From Sipunculus nudus (Eukaryota; Annelida; Sipuncula; Golfingiida; Sipunculidae): DNA of 64,000 bases. Positions 23,091-35,700 of this stretch are shown here, piece after piece. Position numbers and translations under genes: made by a program. The notes beneath the pieces were generated by a model. The model saw only the letters and a program-made list of their open reading frames with translations. It was not told the DNA's origin and did not search any database. The stretch lies in NCBI GenBank assembly GCA_026874595.1, contig CM049316.1:78031676-78095675 (forward strand). The letters are read 5' to 3'. Numbering within the stretch: position 1 is the stretch's first letter; every line of letters begins with the position of its first letter.

Positions 23091-23754
23091 AGTATCAGTT
23101 TCCATCATTGTGCTTTATTATATCCTGCTGGTCCTTGTCACCAGCTCCAGCAGTCACTCAGGTGTCACTCAAAATGAAAGCATTAACTTACATCATATAT
23201 CTAATAAATGTAACACTGTCTCTGGATGTCCTTTTGTGTAAACAAAAGCTTTTTGTCTTTAAATTATAGATAAGATTAATGTTAATGAAAAGGACAACAA
23301 TAGAGAGGTCACAGAATAGATACTTTTGTAACCATTGAGGTGTGGCTTTTAATGTCTTCAAAGGGAAAAACACAATTTTTCCTCTCAAAACATTTCTTTT
23401 GAATATGAATTTACCAAATTGTCTGCATCTGCTATTTCATACCATATTTTGATACATAAATTATTATTCCGTCATCAATTCTGTTCCTTGCTACAAGGTT
23501 AATCTATTATCAAAAACTGTGATTTAATATTTCCACATCAAGTCTTTATTGTAAAATGAACTTTCTAGGTCTGTATATCAGTAAAACCCTGAAATGCGAC
23601 CATGATAAAGTGGTCACATTTTGTAGGTGGCGGACTAAGCAAGGTATGAATAGGAGGGGACTGACAACAGGCCGTATGGCTATGTGTAGTTAATTTTAAG
23701 TACTCTGTCACCTCCATGGACCTGGTCATAACTCTTGGAATTACTTATTGTAAC

Positions 23755-24530
23755 CGCCAAAACAGAGTTTTGCGGATACTATGTTTTCAGTCCACCGCAG
23801 AGGCCGCGTAGGTGTCCAGAGAACACCTCCGTAACAAATTTTACGAAACCCGGGATTATGTTCGAGTCACATGTGAACTGCTGCGCCCCTATTTTGTTTT
23901 GACCTCTAACCTTTCCTCTGCGCCCTGCGTCCATCTGTGCGTCAGTGTTCACACATAAACCCCATATCTCTGGACCTGTTTGACTGATCAGGCAGAAATT
24001 TTGCATGTTTATACATCTTGGATAGGTTTTCGATTTTCGTGACAGGTGGCGCCACCTTCCTATGCGTTTGCACTGTAGACATCCATGCTGATATCTCAGG
24101 ACTCGTTTGACTGATCAGGCTGAAATTTTGCATGTTTATAGATCATATTTGGCTCTTTATCATACCAAAACTGGTGATGCCAACTGCAAAAGTTTTTGCA
24201 CAGTGTCCATCTGTCTGTCTGCCTTGGGATAAAATCATTCATATCTCTGCAATGCAATAACTTATCTACCTGAAATTTGGCATGAAAATATATCTTGGAT
24301 AGAGTTCTTGTTAAGTTGGCAGGTGGCGCCACTTTCCATGCTAATATGCAATACTGATTTTGGCAAATACACGTAGTGGCTTGTTGACTACCCTTATTTT
24401 TAGTTATTCAAGTTTTTCAGAGGCTTTAACATATTCGCATTGTCAACCTCCATATATCCTATCACCACTTCACCGGTACCTCTCTGATTTAGAGGATACC
24501 CGCAGTCGCTTGTCGACTACCCGTATTCTA
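23755..24530. repeat. Dispersed repeat with internal subrepeats
   Basis: Three related subunits start near 23964, 24093 and 24240. They share ATATCTC, then a GACTGATCAGGC-like word in two of them, then TGAAATTTTGCATG or a close variant. The segment starts near GTTTTGCGGATACTATG and ends near a GCTTGTCGACTACCCGTATT word that also occurs in altered form at 24375. Its opening resembles that of the repeat at 50030-51261 (GGATACTATGGTTT). The - strand frames here are repeat translations, not genes. Confidence 0.6.
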
Positions 24531-24880
24531 GTTTAATTGTTCACTTACCTCTACATGACAACATGTGATCCATTTTATTTCACAATACTGGGAAACTAGT
24601 CAAGTCAAAATGACAAATTTAGAAATTTCCAAGCACATCTGGAACAAAAAGTTATAATAACAATTATTTATATTATACTATGTACAATGAATGATTTTTT
24701 TCAAAAATATATACATTTTACATACCAGTATCATGACATGTTCAATGGAAATATGAGGTGCACATTATTCTGAGTTAAAATAAATGATAGAAATAGAAAA
24801 AGTAATCAGGACAATGGAAAGTTGTCGTTATGTCAAGGTGGTCACTATACTGAGTTAGTCGTTAGGAGAGGTTTCAGTAT

Positions 24881-24912
24881 TTATATATATATATATGTGT
24901 GTGTGTGTGTGG
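24881..24912. repeat. (TA)n(TG)n compound microsatellite
   Basis: A short TA run passes directly into a TG run. Confidence 0.9.
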
Positions 24913-25308
24913 GTGTATCTGTGAGAAACGCAAGAGCAGTTCAGTATAATGATACTTATGATGTCAATTTAAAAAAAATGATTGTAAAAACCTCAGGAGT
25001 TCAATAGTTATACAGGACTTTTTTATATTTTTGTAATATAAATGGTGATAGCATTATTTGCACAGCATGCTGTGTTGTATTGAATAACCACTAATGACCC
25101 CATCAATAAAAGATGGTGAGAAAATTAACCATAACCTGGTTAAATCTGTGGACATCCAGTCTTGCTTATACAGTCAGCTACCAGCACAGTCACACACAGG
25201 GACAGTCGAGTACCGCCATTCTGTTATAGTGTTAACCTCAGCTTCCTAGAACATAAGATCTGTATCTAACTGTCGTATTAACGGACTCAGAACGATATAC
25301 AATTTGTT

Positions 25309-25407
25309 ATGGAGTGTGATAATTCACAGCAGTCCATGGCCTCGCCAGCCGGCCGCAGCGGGTCGTCGCTGACCCAGAAAGCACCACCACCCATCATACC
25401 CAAAAAG
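25309..25407 (+). CDS. Candidate first coding exon of the septin gene
   Basis: This 99-bp exon encodes 33 residues: MECDNSQQSMASPAGRSGSS, then a Pro-rich APPPIIPKK end. It closes at AAG followed by the donor GTAGGA at 25408. It is in phase 0 and could join 59617 in frame. Its GC content is well above the surroundings, with a CpG-rich core at 25335-25370, as expected for a promoter-proximal coding exon. The Ser/Gln/Pro-rich composition fits the disordered N-terminal extension of septins, which is poorly conserved. Of the four candidate first exons this is the best supported by length and composition. Transcript data would be needed to prove the join. Confidence 0.6.
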
Positions 25408-27683
25408 GTAGGAAACAATAAGCAGAATTTACCACGGGATGGATAGGCTTACCTTGGACAAAAGCCAGTACTAACTGATGTTACTTGGTTAATGCTTATA
25501 CTTACATGTGTGTGGAAGCAATATAACCAGTTATGTAACATTTTAATTCATTTTAGCTGATAACTGATTGGCTTAATTAATATTCATAATATATGGGAGA
25601 GGGCAGGATTAATGTCATTATTATTTATATTTTAATCTGTTACAGTTAAAGCTCACTGTATTTGAAGTGGTTATGTTAATATGGAGGATCATGATTAAGT
25701 TTCATTTTGTTGGTTTGTTTTATCTGTTTAATGACAGTCCCTGTGGTTAAGCAGACAGTGACTTCCACTAGAGATCTCTGCCAAACATGTTTGAGCAGGG
25801 AACAAATCTAATTTGTATTACCATGATAAAACATCAGTGAGCCAGCATCCAGTCTATGTATGCTGTTACTAAAACCCAGCAGTGTTGACAAAACAGGTAT
25901 GGTTGTGTACACAATGCTTTGCTGTTGCTAGATATGGACTTATATCTTCATGTAGACTGATCAGATTGGTTGGTGATTTTGGGATTTTCGGCATGGATCC
26001 TGCCAACATCAGCACCACCTACTGGCGGTATTCTGAGTGACAACTCATCCAGTGTGACTCACTCCACACCTCAATGTGTCATACTCTGTGTGTATTCAGC
26101 TCAGCTGTTAGAACTTGACCTTCAGTTCATTACAAATTTAATACATAATGTATGACAATAAAAATGTCAGCAGAGTGTCAGGGTACCATTAAAAGGATGT
26201 TAAAATCTATACTTTGATTACTAAATTGGTATGATTATACAAGGCACCTACCTTTTTATCCACCTATGTTTTACCTTTTCTTGTTGAAATTACACCTGTA
26301 ATTCACTTTCCTCCTGCCAATAAATTTGTAATCATCCAAGTCAGTGTGATTATGTAGTAGTTAATTTGGTAACAACTTGGTTACAAGTCTTAATGCATGA
26401 TGATTCAGCCTCAGAATAGCAAAATACAGTTGGATGTGGTCACAGAAGAATAATACTTAATTTGGCAGTGATATGGTTAAATATAATTGATAAAACATGC
26501 CTACTGTTATACAAGATCTGACAATAATTGGTACATTACCAACATCTGGATCCCACAACAGTAGTTCTCCTCTGGTATCATGATAGAGTAAATGTTTGTC
26601 ATGCAGGTTCAGATGAGATGTTTATCTGCTAACAAGACCTTATTGAGATTACACCTGTAAAATTGTACAAATTATGAGGATAACTGAGATTTCAAGAATT
26701 ACCCTCCTTTTGTTTATGTTTACAGTTTATCAGACTTGACAGTTGAGACATAATGATGTGAAATGCTCCGGTAGCTCTGTTCCAGGTATCATGCACATAT
26801 GCTTGTAGGTTAAAATCTTGTGGGTTTTCACTGAAAAAAATTTCATGGAGTTTTTGGTTTTTGATATTAAAACATGAAAACCCATAGAAGAGAAGAATAA
26901 AAAGTAGATAAGTTATAATGATAATTCTTCCTACAGTTTAGATCTTCCAGCAGTAATTTCTATGAGCTAGGTTGATGTGATGATTGGGCAAGTAAAAGTT
27001 CTAGAAAAAAGTGGTATGGCAACCCAAAATTGGCCCCTATTTGCTGTTGAATCCTGATTATTAGTAAGAAATGGAGGCAGCCATTATATATATCTTTTCA
27101 CAGATATTTGATGTTATTCAGATGTGTTACTAATAAAATTCTTATTCAATTTGTTTCATGATATATTCTGGTTGGTATTATGATAAAAAAGTTTAACTTG
27201 CAGAAAGAAAGAGAAATAAAAGTCAATTGTGTATTATATTTCTTTAATTTGTAATCCATCAAATAAACTGCTGTACCCTTTGAGGAAGACACTCTAGCAA
27301 GTGACATCCGTGAAGGGAATCTTGGTATTATGAGCATATTAGATGTTATTATCATCTGGTGTCAGCCAGCACCTCCCTCTTCCAGTAGATTACATTAATG
27401 AAGTAAACCCAGTTGTATGTAGACACGCATTAGGTCACTTGTTTATATATTAGGTCAGGCTTGCCTGTTTATTAACCATTACTTATTCAAAGGGAACATT
27501 TCTAATATGTGGGGTTGTGGTTGTTTTGTCATTTACCTGGTACCCACTGCTGTGTATCATATCATTATTTTATGATTACAGCTGTCAGCTGAGTGATACA
27601 TTGAATTATAAACAGGATTTGTCAGTATTAACCTGGTTATACTTCACTCCTCCTTGCTTCCCGGTTGTCAGCTGACTAGAAAG
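25408..27683. other. Non-coding, presumed septin intron
   Basis: This is AT-rich sequence with no recognised exon. The small open frames are not supported. Confidence 0.5.
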
Positions 27684-27698
27684 ATGTCAGATATTATT
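27684..27698 (+). CDS. Possible micro first exon of the septin gene
   Basis: The AAAGATG start is followed by MSDII and then a perfect GTAAGT donor at 27699, in phase 0. A pyrimidine-rich stretch (CTCCTCCTTGCTTCCC) precedes it. The segment is so short that chance is a real alternative; it is listed because phase and donor match the other candidates. Confidence 0.2.
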
Positions 27699-28770
27699 GT
27701 AAGTTTTTTATCAGCATAATGTGAATATTTAAGTCATTACAGGCCAACACAGCTACATTATTTCTGTAGTAAGTAGGCCACAGTGACCTCATTTTAGCAG
27801 GTCTGATGTTACATAAGGAAAACAATCAAACTGTTGATATAACATCTTTGTTTTAGAAACTGCTCTAAAGTTACTAAAAATTAGTGCCAAACCTTCTGTT
27901 AACCCACTTTTTTGTATTGACTTCTTTAATTAAATTATTGGAAACTCAGAATGAGTTCCTAATTTCCACAATTTGATATTGGTATCATAAATTTCTTAAA
28001 TGGTAATTAAAAAATCACAGAAACGTGCATCATTGTGAACTTATTCTTTGTAGCCATAGTTTTGGTGTACTTCCCTCCTCAAAAAAAGTTAAAGAAACAT
28101 TTATTTTGGCTTTCCATCCCGGAAATGTATGGGATTTCTGTTGCTTAGCTTGGCAGAAAAGCCTGTTATTATTTCTCTTTGTTTCCTGATACCAATTCCA
28201 TGTTTAAATATCTGTTTCTGTGAAAATTATGTGAAGCTTTTACCACTTAATAAAAGTTAAAGAATTATTAGCATAACACATCTCATGATACAATCAATCA
28301 GTTTTCTGTAATCATTTTATTTTATTATATCAATGAATTATCATTTATTTTTTTATTTCTTACAATTATAATAATATGTTTATTAATTAAATCATCATTC
28401 ATTCCCCAGGAATATGATTGTTTTGCTTCATAATTGCTGAAAATCCTAACTCACTTTAAGACATATTTCCCCAGTGGGGCATGGGGTTATAAACTTTGAA
28501 TTTTCTGGCAGCGGCCTTGGGCCATTTGTTTACATTTGCTTCCAATTAGAGCTGGGGCCAGGCACTATAAACCTGAGAGAGGTTTGTGGATGTGATAGCC
28601 GGGGTTACACCGGTCCTTCTCTGTGTAAGACGATGATAGGTTTGGAATGCTCAAAGATTGTTTCAGCTGGCATGCTTTGGTTGTGACACGCTCCACTAAG
28701 CAGCCTCCTACAATAGTAGCACTGTTTGGTAGATCCTTTCTACCCTGGGGTGCACAAACTTAGTACAATC
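27699..28770. other. Non-coding; possible promoter region of the exon at 28771
   Basis: TATAAA words occur near 28488 and 28567, the latter about 200 bp before the next candidate exon. No other support for a promoter is visible. Confidence 0.3.
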
Positions 28771-28824
28771 ATGGCCTTCACTCAGTCAACCTCCCGACAA
28801 CGAAACTGGGAGATGCTACCTAGG
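28771..28824 (+). CDS. Candidate alternative first coding exon of the septin gene
   Basis: ATCATGG is followed by MAFTQSTSRQRNWEMLPR and a perfect donor, AGG followed by GTAAGT, at 28825. The exon ends in phase 0 and could join 59617 in frame. Its Ser/Thr/Arg-rich composition fits a disordered septin N terminus. It lies about 0.9 kb left of the 88-bp satellite, so that satellite would sit in its first intron. Confidence 0.4.
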
Positions 28825-29708
28825 GTAAGTGTGTCAAAGTTTTTTTTCTTTGATTCATTCAGCATGTCCTGGATTGACATTTCTCAGGGAGTTGTATGCA
28901 GGTCCCTTAAAATTTTGGAATGGAGCACTAGGTTAATGAGGAGTTAATAGAGAGGGACTGTAATGTGTAATAATATTCCATTAATTGAAATATAATTGCA
29001 GTACACACAATTATAGTTCAGATTGTCAGAGGGATTTTGTGGTGTTTTTGTATTTTATATAGTTTGCAGCACATCAAGATAGAAATAGGTTCAAGTTCAT
29101 CATTATTGAAAGTAGGTCAGTTGTGAGAACTGAAGTGTTAAATCCAGGTGACCTCATTACAGTCCTGACTACTGAGGTACAAAAACACTTAAAAAGTAGG
29201 CCTGGTGCATGTCGTACTTTGTCAACTTATATTTTTTTAAGCTGTCATATATTTTCCTGTGCTGACTTTGAAAATTTAAGATTGTTTTCTTTCAAGAATT
29301 GGTGTTACCCTTTAATTAGAAAAAAAAATAATAAGGATTTGGTTTTTGATCAATTTTGCTTGCAGGAACATGTTAAAGCAGGGTTTTTTGTCTCCAATGC
29401 TCTCTCAATTAGTGGGTTGGTTTTGTAAACATAACATTATCCAAACATTAAGTCATCATCAGAATAAACAAGTTAATAAACTGTCATCTGAATTAATTTA
29501 AATTTAAAGGGAAACCCTGAGGTTTGTGACCATATCTCCAAAAAATCACTCACATGGTCAAGTTTTACCACCAGAGTTCTCCTTTCACCAAGGACAAGGA
29601 GATACAGACATGGGTTTTAGGTGAAATACAAAGAGAAACTAATCCTAAAAGAATGATTTAAGCAAGTAGATTATTAAATCACATTATCCCTCCTGACAGT
29701 CAGTATGT
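28825..29708. other. Non-coding, presumed septin intron
   Basis: No exon or ordered repeat was recognised. Confidence 0.5.
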
Positions 29709-32700
29709 GGTTTCTTCTCTCTTTTATGTTCGGTGGTTTCTTCTAATTCCTGTGCTCTCACCTTTCTTTTCTGCATGCTGTGAGTTTTCTTCCATACCTT
29801 GTGGTTTCTTCATTCTTGACTGAGTGGTTTCTTCCATACCTTGTGGTTTCTTCTTTCTTCTTGGATGTGTGGTTTCTTAAGCACCCTTTGGTTTCTTCTC
29901 TGTTCTGTGGTTTCTTCTATTCCCTGTGGTTTCTTTCTTCTCTGTTCTGTGGTTTCTTCCCTTCAAATGTTTTCTTCATTCTTCTCCGGTTTGTGGTTTC
30001 TTCTATTCCCTGTGGTTTCTTTTGTCTCTGATCTGTGGTTTCTTCTCTGCCCTGTGTTTTCTTCCTTTTTTCCCTGTTCTGTGGTATCTTCTATTCCCTG
30101 TGGTTTCTTTTGTCTCTGTTCCGTGGTTTCTTCTCTGCCCTGTGTTTTCTTCCTTTTTTCCCTGTTCTGTGGTTTCTTCTATTCCCTGTGGTTTCTTTAG
30201 TCTCTGTTCTGTGGTTTCTTCTCTGCCCTGTGTTTTCTTCCTTTTTTCCCTGTTCTGTGGTATCTTCTATTCCCTATGGTTTCTTTTGTCTCTGATCTGT
30301 GGTTTCTTCTCTGCCCTGTGTTTTCTTCCTTTTTTCCCTGTTCTGTGGTATCTTCTATTCCCTATGGTTTCTTTTGTCTCTGTTCCGTGGTTTCTTCTCT
30401 GCCCTGTGTTTTCTTCCTTTTTTCCCTGTTCTGTGGTATCTTCTATTCCCTGTGGTTTCTTTTGTCTCTGATCTGTGGTTTCTTCTCTGCCCTGTGTTTT
30501 CTTCCTTTTTTCCCTGTTCTGTGGTATCTTCTATTCCCTGTGGTTTCTTTAGTCTCTGATCTGTGGTTTCTTCTCTGCCCAGTGTTTTCTTCCTTTTTTC
30601 CCTGTTCTGTGGTATCTTCTATTCCCTGTGGTTTCTTTAGTCTCTGTTCTGTGGTTTCTTCTCTGCCCTGTGTTTTCTTCCTTTTTTCCCTGTTCTGTGG
30701 TATCTTCTATTCCCTGTGGTTTCTTTAGTCTCTGTTCTGTGGTTTCTTCTCTGCCCTGTGTTTTCTTCCTTTTTTCCCTGTTCTGTGGTATCTTCTATTC
30801 CCTATGGTTTCTTTTGTCTCTGATCTGTGGTTTCTTCTCTGCCCTGTGTTTTCTTCCTTTTTTCCCTGTTCTGTGGTATCTTCTATTCCCTGTAGTTTCT
30901 TTTGTCTCTGATCTGTGGTTTCTTCTCTGCCCTGTGTTTTCTTCCTTTTTTCCCTGTTCTGTGGTATCTTCTATTCCCTGTGGTTTCTTTAGTCTCTGTT
31001 CTGTGGTTTCTTCTCTGCCCTGTGTTTTCTTCCTTTTTTCCCTGTTCTGTGGTATCTTCTATTCCCTATGGTTTCTTTAGTCTCTGATCTGTGGTTTCTT
31101 CTCTGCCCAGTGTTTTCTTCCTTTTTTCCCTGTTCTGTGGTATCTTCTATTCCCTGTGGTTTCTTTTGTCTCTGATCTGTGGTTTCTTCTCTGCCCTGTG
31201 TTTTCTTCCTTTTTTCCCTGTTCTGTGGTATCTTCTATTCCCTATGGTTTCTTTTGTCTCTGATCTGTGGTTTCTTCTCTGCCCTGTGTTTTCTTCCTTT
31301 TTTCCCTGTTCTGTGGTATCTTCTATTCCCTGTGGTTTCTTTTGTCTCTGATCTGTGGTTTCTTCTCTGCCCTGTGTTTTCTTCCTTTTTTCCCTGTTCT
31401 GTGGTATCTTCTATTCCCTATGGTTTCTTTTGTCTCTGATCTGTGGTTTCTTCTCTGCCCTGTGTTTTCTTCCTTTTTTCCCTGTTCTGTGGTATCTTCT
31501 ATTCCCTGTGGTTTCTTTTGTCTCTGTTCCGTGGTTTCTTCTCTGCCCTGTGTTTTCTTCCTTTTTTCCCTGTTCTGTGGTATCTTCTATTCCCTGTGGT
31601 TTCTTTTGTCTCTGATCTGTGGTTTCTTCTCTGCCCTGTGTTTTCTTCTTTTTTTCCCTGTTCTGTGGTATCTTCTATTCCCTGTGGTTTCTTTAGTCTC
31701 TGTTCCGTGGTTTCTTCTCTGCCCTGTGTTTTCTTCTTTTTTTCCCTGTTCTGTGGTATCTTCTATTCCCTGTGGTTTCTTTTGTCTCTGATCTGTGGTT
31801 TCTTCTCTGCCCTGTGTTTTCTTCCTTTTTTCCCTGTTCTGTGGTATCTTCTATTCCCTGTGGTTTCTTTAGTCTCTGTTCTGTGGTTTCTTCTCTGCCC
31901 TGTGTTTTCTTCTTTTTTTCCCTGTTCTGTGGTATCTTCTATTCCCTGTGGTTTCTTTAGTCTCTGTTCTGTGGTTTCTTCTCTGCCCTGTGTTTTCTTC
32001 TTTTTTTCCCTGTTCTGTGGTATCTTCTATTCCCTGTGGTTTCTTTAGTCTCTGTTCCGTGGTTTCTTCTCTGCCCTGTGTTTTCTTCCTTTTTTCCCTG
32101 TTCTGTGGTATCTTCTATTCCCTGTGGTTTCTTTTGTCTCTGATCTGTGGTTTCTTCTCTGCCCTGTGTTTTCTTCTTTTTTTCCCTGTTCTGTGGTATC
32201 TTCTATTCCCTGTGGTTTCTTTTGTCTCTGTTCCGTGGTTTCTTCTCTGCCCTGTGTTTTCTTCCTTTTTTCCCTGTTCTGTGGTTTCTTCTATTCCCTG
32301 TGGTTTCTTTAGTCTCTGTTCTGTGGTTTCTTCTCTGCCCTGTGTTTTCTTCCTTTTTTCCCTGTTCTGTGGTATCTTCTATTCCCTATGGTTTCTTTTG
32401 TCTCTGATCTGTGGTTTCTTCTCTGCCCTGTGTTTTCTTCCTTTTTTCCCTGTTCTGTGGTATCTTCTATTCCCTGTGGTTTCTTTTGTCTCTGATCTGT
32501 GGTTTCTTCTCTGCCCTGTGTTTTCTTCTTTTTTTCCCTGTTCTGTGGTATCTTCTATTCCCTGTGGTTTCTTTTGTCTCTGTTCCGTGGTTTCTTCTCT
32601 GCCCTGTGTTTTCTTCTTTTTTTCCCTGTTCTGTGGTATCTTCTATTCCCTGTGGTTTCTTTTGTCTCTGATCTGTGGTTTCTTCTCTGCCCTGTGTTTT

Positions 32701-35700
32701 CTTCCTTTTTTCCCTGTTCTGTGGTATCTTCTATTCCCTGTGGTTTCTTTAGTCTCTGATCTGTGGTTTCTTCTCTGCCCTGTGTTTTCTTCCTTTTTTC
32801 CCTGTTCTGTGGTATCTTCTATTCCCTGTGGTTTCTTTTGTCTGTGATCTGTGGTTTCTTCTCTGCCCTGTGTTTTCTTCTTTTTTTCCCTGTTCTGTGG
32901 TATCTTCTATTCCCTGTGGTTTCTTTTGTCTCTGTTCCGTGGTTTCTTCTCTGCCCTGTGTTTTCTTCTTTTTTTCCCTGTTCTGTGGTATCTTCTATTC
33001 CCTGTGGTTTCTTTAGTCTCTGATCTGTGGTTTCTTCTCTGCCCTGTGTTTTCTTCCTTTTTTCCCTGTTCTGTGGTATCTTCTATTCTCCCTGTGGTTT
33101 CTTTTGTCTCTGTTCTGTGGTTTCTTCTCTGCCCTGTGTTTTCTTCCTTTTTTCCCTGTTCTGTGGTTTCTTCTATTCCCTGTGGTTTCTTTCTTCTCTG
33201 TTCTGTGGTTTCTTCCCTTCAAATGTTTTCTTCATTCTTCTCCGGTTTGTGGTTTCTTCTATTCCCTGTGGTTTCTTTAGTCTCTGTTCCGTGGTTTCTT
33301 CTCTGCCCTGTGTTTTCTTCTTTTTTTCCCTGTTCTGTGGTATCTTCTATTCCCTGTGGTTTCTTTTGTCTCTGATCTGTGGTTTCTTCTCTGCCCTGTG
33401 TTTTCTTCTTTTTTTCCCTGTTCTGTGGTATCTTCTATTCCCTGTGGTTTCTTTTGTCTCTGATATGTGGTTTCTTCTCTGCCCTGTGTTTTCTTCCTTT
33501 TTTCCCTGTTCTGTGGTATCTTCTATTCCCTATGGTTTCTTTTGTCTCTGATCTGTGGTTTCTTCTCTGCCCTGTGTTTTCTTCTTTTTTTCCCTGTTCT
33601 GTGGTATCTTCTATTCCCTATGGTTTCTTTTTTCCCTGTTCTGTGGTTTCTTCTATTCCCTGTGGTTTCTTTCTTCTCTGTTCTGTGGTTTCTTCCCTTC
33701 AAATGTTTTCTTCATTCTTCTCCGGTTTGTGGTTTCTTCTATTCCCTGTGGTTTCTTTAGTCTCTGTTCTGTGGTTTCTTCTCTGCCCTGTGTTTTCTTC
33801 TTTTTTTCCCTGTTCTGTGGTATCTTCTATTCCCTGTGGTTTCTTTTGTCTCTGTTCCGTGGTTTCTTCTCTGCCCTGTGTTTTCTTCCTTTTTTCCCTG
33901 TTCTGTGGTATCTTCTATTCCCTGTGGTTTCTTTTGTCTCTGATCTGTGGTTTCTTCTCTGCCCTGTGTTTTCTTCCTTTTTTCCCTGTTCTGTGGTATC
34001 TTCTATTCCCTGTGGTTTCTTTTGTCTCTGATCTGTGGTTTCTTCTCTGCCCTGTGTTTTCTTCTTTTTTTCCCTGTTCTGTGGTATCTTCTATTCCCTG
34101 TGGTTTCTTTTGTCTCTGTTCCGTGGTTTCTTCTCTGCCCTGTGTTTTCTTCTTTTTTTCCCTGTTCTGTGGTATCTTCTATTCCCTGTGGTTTCTTTTG
34201 TCTCTGATCTGTGGTTTCTTCTCTGCCCTGTGTTTTCTTCTTTTTTTCCCTGTTCTGTGGTATCTTCTATTCCCTGTGGTTTCTTTAGTCTCTGTTCTGT
34301 GGTTTCTTCTCTGCCCTGTGTTTTCTTCCTTTTTTTCCCTGTTCTGTGGTATCTTCTATTCCCTATGGTTTCTTTTGTCTCTGATATGTGGTTTCTTCTC
34401 TGCCCTGTGTTTTCTTCCTTTTTTCCCTGTTCTGTGGTATCTTCTATTCCCTGTGGTTTCTTTTGTCTCTGATCTGTGGTTTCTTCTCTGCCCTGTGTTT
34501 TCTTCCTTTTTTCCCTGTTCTGTGGTATCTTCTATTCCCTATGGTTTCTTTTGTCTCTGATCTGTGGTTTCTTCTCTGCCCTGTGTTTTCTTCCTTTTTT
34601 CCCTGTTCTGTGGTATCTTCTATTCCCTGTGGTTTCTTTTGTCTCTGATCTGTGGTTTCTTCTCTGCCCTGTGTTTTCTTCCTTTTTTCCCTGTTCTGTG
34701 GTATCTTCTATTCCCTATGGTTTCTTTTGTCTCTGATCTGTGGTTTCTTCTCTGCCCTGTGTTTTCTTCTTTTTTTCCCTGTTCTGTGGTATCTTCTATT
34801 CCCTGTGGTTTCTTTTGTCTCTGTTCCGTGGTTTCTTCTCTGCCCTGTGTTTTCTTCCTTTTTTCCCTGTTCTGTGGTATCTTCTATTCCCTGTGGTTTC
34901 TTTTGTCTCTGATCTGTGGTTTCTTCTCTGCCCTGTGTTTTCTTCCTTTTTTCCCTGTTCTGTGGTATCTTCTATTCCCTGTGGTTTCTTTTGTCTCTGA
35001 TCTGTGGTTTCTTCTCTGCCCTGTGTTTTCTTCTTTTTTTCCCTGTTCTGTGGTATCTTCTATTCCCTGTGGTTTCTTTTGTCTCTGTTCCGTGGTTTCT
35101 TCTCTGCCCTGTGTTTTCTTCTTTTTTTCCCTGTTCTGTGGTATCTTCTATTCCCTGTAGTTTCTTTTGTCTCTGATCTGTGGTTTCTTCTCTGCCCTGT
35201 GTTTTCTTCTTTTTTCCCCTGTTCTGTGGTATCTTCTATTCCCTGTGGTTTCTTTTGTCTCTGATCTGTGGTTTCTTCTCTGCCCTGTGTTTTCTTCTTT
35301 TTTTCCCTGTTCTGTGGTATCTTCTATTCCCTGTGGTTTCTTTTGTCTCTGTTCCGTGGTTTCTTCTCTGCCCTGTGTTTTCTTCTTTTTTTCCCTGTTC
35401 TGTGGTATCTTCTATTCCCTGTGGTTTCTTTTGTCTCTGATCTGTGGTTTCTTCTCTGCCCTGTGTTTTCTTCTTTTTTTCCCTGTTCTGTGGTATCTTC
35501 TATTCCCTGTGGTTTCTTTTGTCTCTGATCTGTGGTTTCTTCTCTGCCCTGTGTTTTCTTCTTTTTTTCCCTGTTCTGTGGTATCTTCTATTCCCTGTGG
35601 TTTCTTTTGTCTCTGTTCCGTGGTTTCTTCTCTGCCCTGTGTTTTCTTCCTTTTTTCCCTGTTCTGTGGTATCTTCTATTCCCTGTGGTTTCTTTAGTCT

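Noticed and set aside
23779-24332. Minus-strand open frames containing MQNF and ISQT words
   Set aside because: They recur because the underlying DNA is a subrepeated dispersed element; no domain or conserved frame.
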